From: Actinocrinis sp046724665 | GTDB lineage: Bacteria > Actinomycetota > Actinomycetes > Streptomycetales > Catenulisporaceae | Direction: 5' to 3' | Assembly: GCA_046724665.1 (NCBI GenBank) | Contig: JBKOWZ010000201.1 | Span: 1-13,620, forward strand | Length of the DNA stretch: 13,620 bases | In this document: positions 7,286 through 13,449 of the stretch, in pieces | How the letters are laid out: each line of letters opens with the position of its first letter | How positions within the stretch are numbered: the stretch's first letter is position 1 | Position numbers and translations under genes: made by a program | The notes under the pieces: generated by a model | What the model was told of the DNA's origin: nothing | The model's input: only the letters and a program-made list of their open reading frames with translations | The model's database searches: none

Positions 7286-7945
7286 ATGAGCACTGCGATC
7301 GGGATCGACGAGCGGACCTGGGACGCGTTCGTCGCGGCGGACGGCTTCATGCCGCAGGACGAGGCGCGCGCCCTGCACGCCGCGGCGCTGGACGGCGCGC
7401 GGGTCGGGCCGCTGGCCGAGATCGGCACCTACCTCGGCAAGTCCGCGATCCTGCTGGCCGACGCGGCGCGCCGGCACGGCCGCAAGCTGGTCACGGTCGA
7501 TCACCACCGCGGCTCCGAGGAGCACCAGCCCGGCTGGGAGTACCACGACCCCCGGCTGGTCGATCCGCGGGTCGGGCTGATCGACACGCTGCCCGGGGCG
7601 CGCCGCGCGCTGGCGCTGGCCGGGGCGGAACGGGACGTGATCATGATCGTCGGCCGCTCGCCGGAGGTCGCCGCGCTGTGGAGCACGCCGCTCGGATTCG
7701 TGTTCATCGACGGCGGGCACACCGACGAAGCCGCGCAGGCCGACTACGCCGGGTGGTCGCCGCACGTGGCGCCGGGCGGGCTGCTCGCGATCCACGACGT
7801 GTTCCCCGACCCCGCGGCGGGCGGGCAGGCGCCGTACCGGATCTACCTGCGCGCGCTGGAGGAGGGGCGGTTCGTGGAGGACGCCGCGCTGTCCGGGACG
7901 GGATCGCTGCGGGTGCTGCGCCGGCTCGGGCCGCCCGCCGCCTGA
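7286..7945 (+). CDS. Class I SAM-dependent methyltransferase (Methyltransf_24-like)
   Basis: This small Rossmann-fold methyltransferase has 219 residues. Motif I is LAEIGTYLGKSAI (43-55). The acidic residue that binds the SAM ribose is probably Asp72 in VTVDHHRG. A later core motif is FVFIDGGHTDEAAQADY (138-154), with strand 5 at PGGLLAIHDVF (163-173). The IDGGH and IHD blocks resemble the Methyltransf_24 group, where Asp/His residues can bind a metal and the substrates are often small hydroxylated or sugar compounds. The target here is unknown. I chose ATG 7286; an in-frame ATG at 7277 would add three residues. An AGGATGG stretch (7274-7280) is a possible ribosome site for 7286. It is divergent from the histidine phosphatase gene and convergent with the DUF574 gene, with nine bases between the ends. 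Confidence 0.88.
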   Translation: MSTAIGIDERTWDAFVAADGFMPQDEARALHAAALDGARVGPLAEIGTYLGKSAILLADAARRHGRKLVTVDHHRGSEEHQPGWEYHDPRLVDPRVGLIDTLPGARRALALAGAERDVIMIVGRSPEVAALWSTPLGFVFIDGGHTDEAAQADYAGWSPHVAPGGLLAIHDVFPDPAAGGQAPYRIYLRALEEGRFVEDAALSGTGSLRVLRRLGPPAA

Positions 7946-7954
7946 CGGCCGCCG

Positions 7955-8797
7955 CTACTTGACGATCACTCCGCCGATCGCCGCGGTGCGCTCGGCCATC
8001 TCGGGCCCGGGCCCGGTGCCGTCCGGGTGCCAGTCGGTGATCGGGACCAGGCCGGGCTCCAGGAACTCGTAGCCGCGCACCAGGTCGCGCACGTGCGCCG
8101 CGGAGCGCGGGGTCAGCTCGATCTGGTCCTGCGCCAGCGTCTTGTCCAGGGCGTTGTTCACTTCCTCGGACTCGACCTCGATCACGTGGAACAGCGCCGC
8201 CATGCTGCCCGGGGCGACCCGGTCCATCAGGAAGTCCAGCGCCCGCCTGGCCCGGCGGTCGTTCGATATGTAGTCGAGCATGCCGAACAGCAGCAGGCCC
8301 ACCGGCTCGTCGAAGTCGATCTTCCCGGCCAGGCCGGGGCGGGAGAGGATGTCCTGCGGCTCGCGGAAGTTGCCGCCGATCACGGTGATCGGCGGTCCGG
8401 GCCGGCCGACCAGCAGGGCCCTGGCATGTGCCAGCGAGATCGGGTCGTCGGCCACGTAGACGAAGGTGCGGGTGTCCGGGGCGCTCTCGGTGGCGGTGCG
8501 GTCGTTGCTGTTGGCGATGGTGATCGCCGAGCCCATCTGGAGGAACTGGCGCACCCCGTGCTCGGCGAGTTTCCGGACCGCGCGCCGGGTGAACGACTCC
8601 GCGGCGCGCGCGGTGATCACGGTGTCCGGCCGGGCCTTGATCAGCGCCTCGGCCGCGTCCCGGTCCGCCTTGAAGTGGTCCTTGCCGCCGATGAGGTAGT
8701 TGAACATGCGGTTCGGGTGCGGAACCGAGGTGTCGATCTGCGGCGGCTCCCAGTTCGCGGCGATCTCCTGGTCCCAGGGCGTGTGCCCGTCCGCCAT
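7955..8797 (-). CDS. DUF574 / Methyltransf_19 family protein with altered SAM motifs
   Basis: The family is clear from HPNRMFNYLIGGKDHFKADRDAAE (27-50), matching its P-x-R-MyxYLLGGKDnFxADR hallmark; the length of 280 is also normal. The family is expanded in Streptomyces and relatives and is predicted, not shown, to methylate. Members usually read FLDIGTG-P and YVDNDP. This one reads FLQMGSAIT (85-93) and YVADDP (114-119), so two acidic residues expected to bind SAM are Gln87 and Ala116. It may bind SAM poorly or not at all. The rest of the fold, including FGMLDYISND and FHVIEVESEEVNN, is intact, so it is not a decaying pseudogene. ATG 8797 has GGGAGG (8805-8810) seven bases upstream. Such genes often sit near XRE/DUF397 genes, as here. 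Confidence 0.9.
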   Translation of the reverse strand: MADGHTPWDQEIAANWEPPQIDTSVPHPNRMFNYLIGGKDHFKADRDAAEALIKARPDTVITARAAESFTRRAVRKLAEHGVRQFLQMGSAITIANSNDRTATESAPDTRTFVYVADDPISLAHARALLVGRPGPPITVIGGNFREPQDILSRPGLAGKIDFDEPVGLLLFGMLDYISNDRRARRALDFLMDRVAPGSMAALFHVIEVESEEVNNALDKTLAQDQIELTPRSAAHVRDLVRGYEFLEPGLVPITDWHPDGTGPGPEMAERTAAIGGVIVK

Positions 8798-8869
8798 CGT
8801 GCCGCCTCCCCGATTTCCGGTCGCCGTTCCGAGGTGATCCGTGGACCGGCCTCACGGCCGTTCCAGCAA

Positions 8870-8960
8870 AGAGTACGCCGACGCGTCGTATCACGACACC
8901 TTTTGGCGCCATTACCCGATCGCCGCGCCGCAACCCCGGCGGCTCGATATCACGACGTGA
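8870..8960 (-). promoter_or_regulatory. Candidate promoter/operator region of the DUF574 gene
   Basis: On the minus strand TACTCT (8870-8875) is a possible -10, with TGTCGT 17 bases upstream as a weak -35. GTCGT-ATC-ACGAC (8885-8897) is a perfect inverted repeat overlapping that -35. TCACG-A-CGTGA (8950-8960) is a second one. The 9-mer TATCACGAC occurs at both places, 59 bases apart. A dimeric repressor or activator could bind here; its identity is unknown. Confidence 0.4.
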
Positions 8961-9005
8961 CCCGCCCCGGCCCTCGACACGCGGTCGCGGGACGGGTCCG
9001 CCGGC

Positions 9006-9039
9006 GGGCCGGTCCCGGGTGGGGGACTGGGACCGGCCC
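9006..9039 (-). terminator. Probable hairpin terminator after the DUF397 gene
   Basis: Eleven perfect pairs join GGGCCGGTCCC (9006-9016) and GGGACCGGCCC (9029-9039) with a 12-base loop. It lies about 50 bases beyond the DUF397 stop. No T-run follows on the minus strand. It would insulate the DUF574 promoter from read-through. Confidence 0.55.
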
Positions 9040-9087
9040 CGTTCTCATGTTTCTTCGTTACCGGACCGCGGCCTGTTGCACGGGCCC

Positions 9088-9327
9088 TCAGGCCAGGTCG
9101 TCGAACTCGCCGTCCTTGACGCCCGCGAGCAGGGCACTGATTTCAGCGCGGGTGTACACCAGCGCCGGCCCCTGTGGGAAGCGCGAGTTGCGTACCGCGA
9201 CCGAACCGTCCGCGAGCTGCGCGAACTCGACGCAGTTGCCCTGCGAGTTGCTGCGGCTGCTCTTGCGCCAGGCGGCGCCGGCCAGTTCGGATGCGGGGAT
9301 GCCGTTGTACGGCGTGGAGTTGCTCAT
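9088..9327 (-). CDS. DUF397 small regulatory-partner protein
   Basis: This 79-residue protein has the full DUF397 pattern: AWRKSSRSNSQGNCVEFAQLADG (19-41), VAVRNSRFPQGPALVYT (43-59) and AEISALLAGVKDGEFDDL (61-78). In streptomycetes DUF397 genes lie next to WhiJ-like XRE/DUF5753 regulator genes, and the small protein is thought to modulate that regulator's DNA binding. The partner here is most likely the XRE protein encoded at 10681. Unusually, the RsbW-like gene and 461 bases of non-coding DNA lie between them. ATG 9327 has GGGAG (9333-9337) five bases upstream. The promoter is probably far upstream (near 9502-9530), giving a leader of roughly 170 bases. Confidence 0.93.
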   Translation of the reverse strand: MSNSTPYNGIPASELAGAAWRKSSRSNSQGNCVEFAQLADGSVAVRNSRFPQGPALVYTRAEISALLAGVKDGEFDDLA

Positions 9328-9359
9328 TTTCGCTCCCGGATTTGCAGGTGCCGCGGGGC

Positions 9360-9380
9360 GGGCCCGGTGCTGCCGGGCCC
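9360..9380 (-). promoter_or_regulatory. Hairpin in the DUF397 mRNA leader
   Basis: Eight perfect pairs join GGGCCCGG (9360-9367) and CCGGGCCC (9373-9380) around a five-base loop. Read on the minus strand it ends 32 bases before ATG 9327. It could limit translation or read-through; this is inferred. Confidence 0.5.
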
Positions 9381-9501
9381 TTCGCCGCAGCGGGGGTGTG
9401 GGGGTGGTGGAACGCCCGCCGGGGAACTTCGCGCGGCCGCGGCGGGCCTCGGACGTAGGTCGTCAAGGCCGTCTGGTGCGCTTACGGGCCGTCCCATGCA
9501 G

Positions 9502-9530
9502 AAGATACTGCGGATGCGAGTGCTGATGCA
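9502..9530 (-). promoter_or_regulatory. Candidate DUF397 promoter
   Basis: On the minus strand TATCTT (9502-9507) is a good -10 match. The -35 position, 17 bases upstream, falls on 9525-9530 (TGCATC), a weak match covered by the GATGCA palindrome. The A/T-rich tract at 9541-9559 lies just upstream and could act as an UP-like element. Confidence 0.4.
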
Positions 9531-9538
9531 CGTGCATC
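9525..9538. promoter_or_regulatory. GATGCA-CG-TGCATC palindrome, candidate XRE operator
   Basis: GATGCACGTGCATC is a perfect 14-bp palindrome. Nearly the same site (GATGCA-TG-TGCATC) occurs at 10454-10467 between the RsbW-like and XRE genes. It covers the -35 position of the candidate DUF397 promoter. The flanks add an overlapping CGGATGC/GCATCCG repeat (9511-9517 and 9534-9540). Confidence 0.6.
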
Positions 9539-9594
9539 CGCAAAAAAACCGGAAAACTTAGGCTCGGAAGGCCTTGCGGTGGGTGGCGGACAAC

Positions 9595-9623
9595 CAAAAA
9601 GAGCCGTTCCCGAAGGAAACGGC
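9595..9623 (-). terminator. Intrinsic terminator with a UUCG tetraloop
   Basis: Read on the minus strand, GCCGTTTCC pairs with GGAACGGC (one-base bulge) around a TTCG loop closed by C-G, and TCTTTTT follows. This is a classic rho-independent terminator. It lies about 165 bases after the stop of the RsbW-like gene and just before the DUF397 promoter, so it should end the former transcript. Confidence 0.8.
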
Positions 9624-9754
9624 CCGGCAAGTTCGAGATCTGTCGTTGCCTGCTGCTTTGCCGAGCGTCCGGCGGATTCGCGCCCTGTCCGTGCCCTGAG
9701 TGGTACGGCGCCACTGACGCCGCGCATGCGTTGCCGTGCGGCGTTCGTTCACAC

Positions 9755-9776
9755 CGAGTCGTCGTACGACGACTCG
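9755..9776. repeat. 22-bp perfect palindrome after the RsbW-like gene
   Basis: Each arm is CGAGTCGTCGT or its complement, with no spacer. It begins 12 bases past the stop codon at 9789. In RNA it could form a stem of about nine pairs with a four-base loop. No T-run follows on either strand. It could be a transcript 3'-end element or a binding site; the sequence does not decide. Confidence 0.6.
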
Positions 9777-9788
9777 TCCTATGTCGGC

Positions 9789-10397
9789 TCAGTCCACGTC
9801 GAAACGGGCCCAGACGACCTTGCCGAGCGGCTCGGGGCTCCAGCCCCACGCCGCCGACAGCGCCTCGACCAACAGCAGCCCGCGGCCCGACTCCGCCGTG
9901 TCCCCGGCGTCCTCCGGGGTCGGCGGCAGGGTGCTGCCGTCGGTCACCCGGCAGTACAGGCCGTCGCCGTCGTAGTGCAGGTCGAGCCGGATGGTGACGT
10001 CCGCGGCGACCCGGCGGTCCGCGCGCGCGTGCAGCAGCGCGTTCGTGATCAGCTCGGAGATCACCAGATCGACGTCGTCGGCCAGGTCGGCCAGCCGCCA
10101 GTCGGTCAGGGCCTCGTGGGCGAACCGGCGGGCCGCCCTCGCCGACTCCGGGACGGTGGGCAGGTCGAGGCCGACGCTGCGTCCAGGCTCGCCGGGACGG
10201 TCGCGGCCGGTGCGTGCTGATTCAGGCTGCATGGATGTGGCGATGGACATATGGGCGTCCGTGGGGTCGAGGCGGATGAGGCGACGACTGTGCTGGTGAT
10301 GCCTGCCGTTGCCGGCGAAGTCGTGGGTGGTGCACGGTCTGGCGGGGCTCCGTTCGGGCGCCGGCGGCTTCGGCGCACGCTTGGTTTGAATCAGCAT
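9789..10397 (-). CDS. RsbW-like ATP-binding protein (HATPase_c_2, anti-sigma-factor-like)
   Basis: This is a stand-alone GHKL ATPase domain like those of anti-sigma-factor kinases. The N box is ELITNALLHA (115-124, with Glu115 and Asn119), G1 is VTDGS (151-155) and G2 is SGRGLLLVEALSAAWGW (170-186). Such proteins in streptomycetes bind or phosphorylate partners, but many have no known partner, and no sigma or antagonist gene is seen here. I chose ATG 10397 (202 residues) because GAGGAA lies seven bases upstream and high GC3 runs through the added part. Internal ATGs at 10250 and 10232 lack ribosome sites, though 10250 would give the usual shorter N-terminus. The basic, Pro/His-rich residues 1-75 are not part of the domain. 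The gene is divergent from the XRE gene and shares its operator region, the arrangement seen around whiJ-like genes. Confidence 0.88.
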   Translation of the reverse strand: MLIQTKRAPKPPAPERSPARPCTTHDFAGNGRHHQHSRRLIRLDPTDAHMSIATSMQPESARTGRDRPGEPGRSVGLDLPTVPESARAARRFAHEALTDWRLADLADDVDLVISELITNALLHARADRRVAADVTIRLDLHYDGDGLYCRVTDGSTLPPTPEDAGDTAESGRGLLLVEALSAAWGWSPEPLGKVVWARFDVD

Positions 10398-10423
10398 TCG
10401 CCTATTCCTCGGATTTAGCAAGA

Positions 10424-10473
10424 GCCGATGCAACTGCAAACGTAGCGAATGCCGATGCATGTGCATCGTAGCG
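10424..10473. promoter_or_regulatory. Duplicated operator between the RsbW-like and XRE genes
   Basis: Two related units lie in tandem, at 10424-10447 and 10451-10473, with a 27-base period. Both begin GCCGATGCA and end CGTAGCG. The right unit contains CGATGCA-TG-TGCATCG, seven-base perfect arms; the left has the partial TGCA-AC-TGCA. On the minus strand each unit also holds a TAnnnT hexamer (TACGTT at 10439-10444, TACGAT at 10465-10470) that could be a -10 of the leftward gene. Binding would then block that promoter and perhaps the regulator's own. Confidence 0.6.
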
Positions 10474-10476
10474 CCC

Positions 10477-10493
10477 AGTGACGCCATGTCACG
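10477..10493. promoter_or_regulatory. AGTGA-N7-TCACG inverted repeat, BldD-box-like
   Basis: The arms GTGAC (10478-10482) and GTCAC (10488-10492) are perfect. The pattern AGTGA-n-TCAC(C) is that of BldD, a global developmental repressor of streptomycetes. It lies next to the duplicated operator and about 190 bases before the XRE start codon. The link to BldD is inferred from the pattern only. Confidence 0.35.
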
Positions 10494-10680
10494 CCCTGTT
10501 GCTCGAAGAGAACTTCAATTCTCCGCGCGGCCGTGCCAGACTGGGCCCACGCCGGATGCCGTCACGCTGCGTCCGCGACGCCGGACGCTACGCCGCGCCC
10601 GGCCCCGCGAGCAGCGGGAACCGGAGTCTGAGACGCCGTACGACAGCACCATGCGGTGCCCGACGGGGGAGAGGGAGCGG

Positions 10681-11553
10681 ATGGACGGAGTCGGCGACAG
10701 TTCTACGGTGCGCCGCATACTCCTGGGTTCCCTGCTGCGTCGGCTGCGCGAGTCCAAGAACATCTCGATGCGCGAGGCCGGGTACCACATCCGGGCCACC
10801 GAGTCGAAGATCAGCCGTCTGGAGACCGGGAAGGTCTCGTTCAAGGACCGGGACGTCGAGGACCTGCTCACCTACTACGGCGTGAGCGATCCCAAGGAGC
10901 GCGAGCAGGTCCTTGACCTGGTGCGCGAGGCTAACACGCTGGGCTGGTGGCACAGCTTCGGTGAGGTGCTGCCCTCGTGGTTCGAGGCCTACGTCGGGCT
11001 GGAGTCGGCGGCCTCGGTGGTGCGCTCGTACGAGGTGCAGTTCATTCCGGGCCTGCTTCAGTGCCCCGAGTACGTGGACGCGGTGGTCTCGGCCAACCGG
11101 TCGCAGAGCGCTGCGGAGATCAAGCGGCGGGTCGAACTGCGCCAGCGTCGGCAGGCGGCGCTTGATCGGCCGGACGCGCCGATCCTGTGGGTGGTGCTGG
11201 ACGAGGCGTCGCTGCGGCGACCGATAGGCGGCCCCGAGGTGATGAAGTCGCAGCTCGCTTATCTGATCGAGCAGGCGGCCCGGCCGAACGTGACGATCCA
11301 GCTGCTGCCGTACTCGGTCGGCGCGCACGCGGCCGAGGGCGGCGCGTTCACGCTGCTGCGCTTCGCCGAGGCCGATCTGCCCGACGTGGTGTACCTCGAG
11401 CACCTGACCGGCGCGCAGTACATCGAGCGGCCCGAGGACGTCGAGCAGTACGCGCGGGCGATGGACCGCATCTCGGTGGACGCACTGCCTCCGGAGCGGA
11501 CCGTGTCGGCTCTCAGGCAGCTGCACAGCAGCTGGGGCGCCGCAGAGCGCTGA
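10681..11553 (+). CDS. XRE-family regulator with C-terminal DUF5753 (WhiJ-like)
   Basis: The 290-residue protein is normal for this large actinomycete family. A helix-turn-helix covers about residues 14-68 (LLRRLRESKNISMREAGYHI, ESKISRLETGK, VEDLLTYYGV). DUF5753 follows (about 95-275): SWFEAYVGLESAASVVRSYE, FIPGLLQCPEYVDAV, LWVVLDEASLRRPIGG, IQLLPYSVGAHAA and FTLLRFAEADLPDVVYLEHL. DUF5753 is thought to mediate partner or ligand binding; DUF397 proteins are known partners of such regulators. ATG 10681 is supported by GGGGGAGAGG (10665-10674) six bases upstream. The frame is open from 10459 but that part is the operator and leader. It is divergent from the RsbW-like gene, and probably regulates that gene, the DUF397 gene and itself through GATGCA sites. 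Confidence 0.94.
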   Translation: MDGVGDSSTVRRILLGSLLRRLRESKNISMREAGYHIRATESKISRLETGKVSFKDRDVEDLLTYYGVSDPKEREQVLDLVREANTLGWWHSFGEVLPSWFEAYVGLESAASVVRSYEVQFIPGLLQCPEYVDAVVSANRSQSAAEIKRRVELRQRRQAALDRPDAPILWVVLDEASLRRPIGGPEVMKSQLAYLIEQAARPNVTIQLLPYSVGAHAAEGGAFTLLRFAEADLPDVVYLEHLTGAQYIERPEDVEQYARAMDRISVDALPPERTVSALRQLHSSWGAAER

Positions 11554-11640
11554 GAGCCTCTTTCAAAGAGTCCCGTCGGGGGCGTGCCGACACACAGCGA
11601 TCGCACGCGCCAGACGCCACGCCCTGACCGACGCTACCCT

Positions 11641-11660
11641 CGAAGAAGGCTCTGAGAGCC
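11641..11660 (-). terminator. Probable terminator of the glycan operon
   Basis: On the minus strand GGCTC-TCA-GAGCC is followed by TTCTTCG. The hairpin starts two bases after the stop codon of the alpha/alpha-barrel gene. The stem is short (five pairs), so the call is moderate. On the facing side, the XRE gene has only weak repeats (GTCGG 11575-11579 with CCGAC 11587-11591). Confidence 0.5.
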
Positions 11661-11662
11661 GC

Positions 11663-12739
11663 TCAGCGCGCCGCGGAGACGCAGGACTCTCCCGCGCAGT
11701 CCACCGGCAGCGTCTTGGGCAGCGTCCCGCCGCCGAAGACGGTCCGGGTCGCCGGTTCGCCGCCGAGCACGGCGAGGGCGAGCAGCATCGCGCCCGCGGT
11801 CCACGAGGTCTTCTCCTCGGGCCAGATCGCCAGGTCCGCGTAGACGTAGCCGGTCCAGTACATCCCGTCGGCGTCGCGCAGGTGCGCGCCGATGTCGCGC
11901 AGCAGTTGCCGCGCCTGCGCCTCCCGGCCGATCGCCCACAACGCCATCGCCAGCTCGCAGGTCTCCCCGCCGGTCACCCACGGGTGGTCGTCCAGACATC
12001 GGACGCCGAGTGAGGGTACGACGAAACGGTCCCAGTCCTCGTCGATACGCCGCCGCGCCGCCTCGCCGCGCAGCGCGGTACCGAGGACCGGATAGTACCA
12101 GTCCATCGAGAAGCTGTCCTTCGGCGCGAAATGCTCGGGGTGCGTGGTCAGCGCGTGGCCGAGCCGGGAGAGCGCCAGCTCCCAGCCAGGCTGGTTCTCG
12201 CCGAGCGCGGTGGCCGCGGCGACCGCGCAGCGCAGCGCCTGGAACATCGAGCTGCATCCGGTCAGCAGCGCCTCGCCGAAGTCCGGGTTCCACCGGATCG
12301 CGCCGTCAGAGCGCTGATGGCGCAGCACGAACTCGACCGCCGAGGTCACCATCGGCCACAGCTCGCGCAGGAACCGCCGGTCGCCGGTCGCCAGGAAGTG
12401 GTGGTACACGCCGACCGCCGGATAGGCCGCGTGGTTGGTCTCGCGCGTCGCGTCGGTGACCCTTGATATGCCTTCCGGCGCGTCGGCGTAGTTGGCGTGC
12501 CACGAACCGTCGGGGTTCTGCGTGCGCGCGAGCCACAGGTACGCCCGGCGCGCCGACTCGTGTTCGCCGGCCGCGTCCAGCGCCATCGCCGACTCGACGT
12601 GGTCCCAGGGGTCGAGCTTGTCTCCGTGGAACCACGGAAGGGCGCCGTCCGGCCGTTGCAGGGCCTTGATTCCCGCGACGGTCCGGGCTATCCGCCCCCG
12701 GTCCAGCACCCCCGCGGCGGACAGGTGCGCGGCCGTCAT
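11663..12739 (-). CDS. Alpha/alpha-barrel protein (glucoamylase- or prenyltransferase-fold)
   Basis: The 358-residue protein has repeated paired helices with aromatic-glycine turns: GALPWFHGDKLDPWDHVESAMAL (32-54), WLARTQNPDGSWHANYAD (69-86), ETNHAAYPAVGVYHHFLATGD (100-120), HQRSDGAIRWNPD (141-153), DSFSMDWYYPVLG (208-220), WVTGGETCELAMALWAIG (254-271) and EEKTSWTAGAMLLALAVLGG (308-327). This fits an alpha/alpha toroid as in GH15 glucoamylases or terpenoid cyclases; such genes are often annotated as prenyltransferases. Acidic residues at 43-49 and 259-262 could be catalytic, but no decisive motif is seen. A glycosidase or glycan-phosphate enzyme fits the glycosyltransferase operon better than a cyclase. 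Two cysteines near the end (348, 353) could pair. ATG 12739 overlaps the upstream methyltransferase stop by four bases (ATGA), so translation is coupled. No signal peptide or membrane segment is seen. Confidence 0.82.
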   Translation of the reverse strand: MTAAHLSAAGVLDRGRIARTVAGIKALQRPDGALPWFHGDKLDPWDHVESAMALDAAGEHESARRAYLWLARTQNPDGSWHANYADAPEGISRVTDATRETNHAAYPAVGVYHHFLATGDRRFLRELWPMVTSAVEFVLRHQRSDGAIRWNPDFGEALLTGCSSMFQALRCAVAAATALGENQPGWELALSRLGHALTTHPEHFAPKDSFSMDWYYPVLGTALRGEAARRRIDEDWDRFVVPSLGVRCLDDHPWVTGGETCELAMALWAIGREAQARQLLRDIGAHLRDADGMYWTGYVYADLAIWPEEKTSWTAGAMLLALAVLGGEPATRTVFGGGTLPKTLPVDCAGESCVSAAR

Positions 12740-13449
12740 GCGCTCTTGACGGCGTAGACGACGAAGCTCTTGCCCAGCACCGGATTGAGCAGCGCCTCGC
12801 CGACCCGGGTCAGCTTCGGCGCCTTCATGATGTCCCAGACCAGCAGCCTGTGGTACAGCCGCACCGGCGCCGCCTGCTCGTTCTCGACGCCGAGCGCGCA
12901 CTTGAGCCACCAGTAGGGCGAGTGCAGCGCGTGCGCGTGATGCGTCGCGTACGGCACCAGCCGCTGGGTGCGCAGCCGGCGCAGCACCTGGTCGCGCCGG
13001 TAGATCCGCACATGGCCGCCCTCGACCTGGTGATACGCGTCGGACAGCGCCCAGCAGATCCGCTCGGGGAACCAGCGCGGCACGGTCACCGCTATCCGCC
13101 CGCCGGGTTTGAGGACCCGCTGCAACTCGGCGAAGGCGCGCGCGTCGTCGTGCAGGTGCTCGAGCACCTCGGCGGCGATGATCACGTCGAAGGACTCGTC
13201 GGGGAACGGCAGGTTGTACGCGTCGCCGCGCACGGCCACCGCGCGCGAGTCGGCGGAGACCTCGCCGGCCTCGTACATGGCCCCGAAGGTGCCGGCCACC
13301 TTCTCGACGTCAGACATCGAGTAGTCGAGTGCGACGACGTCGGCACCCTTGCGCAGCATGGCGAACGCGTGCCTGCCGCCGCCGCAGCCCATGTCAAGTA
13401 CCCGGTCTGCCGGGCCGACCGGGAACCGGTCGAAGTCGACGGTCAGCAT
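12736..13449 (-). CDS. Class I SAM-dependent methyltransferase (Methyltransf_11 / UbiE-like)
   Basis: This 237-residue protein has complete SAM-binding motifs: VLDMGCGGGRHAFAML (17-32), the acidic Asp42 in VVALDYS, a motif near RGDAYNLPFPDESFDVI (74-90) and EVLEHLHD (94-101), then VLKPGGRIAVTVPRW (112-126). The C-terminal third (YWWLKCALGVENE, LYHRLLVWDIMKAPKL) is hydrophobic and basic and may touch the membrane or a lipid-linked substrate. It sits between a glycosyltransferase and an alpha/alpha-barrel gene. A sugar or lipid carrier is therefore a likely target, but this is inferred. ATG 13449 follows the glycosyltransferase stop directly (TGA then ATG). The ribosome site AGGAAGGG (13458-13465) lies within that gene. 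Coupling on both sides marks one operon. Confidence 0.92.
   Translation of the reverse strand: MLTVDFDRFPVGPADRVLDMGCGGGRHAFAMLRKGADVVALDYSMSDVEKVAGTFGAMYEAGEVSADSRAVAVRGDAYNLPFPDESFDVIIAAEVLEHLHDDARAFAELQRVLKPGGRIAVTVPRWFPERICWALSDAYHQVEGGHVRIYRRDQVLRRLRTQRLVPYATHHAHALHSPYWWLKCALGVENEQAAPVRLYHRLLVWDIMKAPKLTRVGEALLNPVLGKSFVVYAVKSA

Larger units (their letters stand above)
9328..9788. other. 461-base non-coding stretch with promoter, hairpins and terminator
   Basis: No convincing gene is seen; open frames here lack ribosome sites and family features. From left to right it holds the DUF397 leader with a hairpin (9360-9380), a candidate promoter (9502-9530), a GATGCA palindrome (9525-9538), an A/T-rich tract unusual for this DNA (9541-9559), a UUCG terminator facing left (9595-9623) and a 22-bp palindrome (9755-9776). 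A weaker 5-bp repeat AGTGG/CCACT is at 9699-9715. Confidence 0.7.

Noticed and set aside
9143..9466. Minus-strand frame overlapping the DUF397 gene in another phase
   Set aside because: It covers the leader hairpin and reads as a frame-shifted copy of DUF397 without a ribosome site.
8027..9526. 499-codon plus-strand open frame over the DUF574 and DUF397 genes
   Set aside because: It crosses two recognised minus-strand genes and their terminator, and no domain is visible.
9482..9849. Possible small minus-strand genes between the RsbW-like and DUF397 genes
   Set aside because: They run through the intrinsic terminator and the promoter palindrome, have mixed third-position composition and no ribosome site.
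10508..10523. GAGAA-N6-TTCTC repeat in the XRE leader
   Set aside because: Short arms and no second copy; chance is likely.
11558..11570. CTCTTT-C-AAAGAG palindrome after the XRE stop as a terminator
   Set aside because: As a hairpin it gives only about four weak pairs and no T-run follows.
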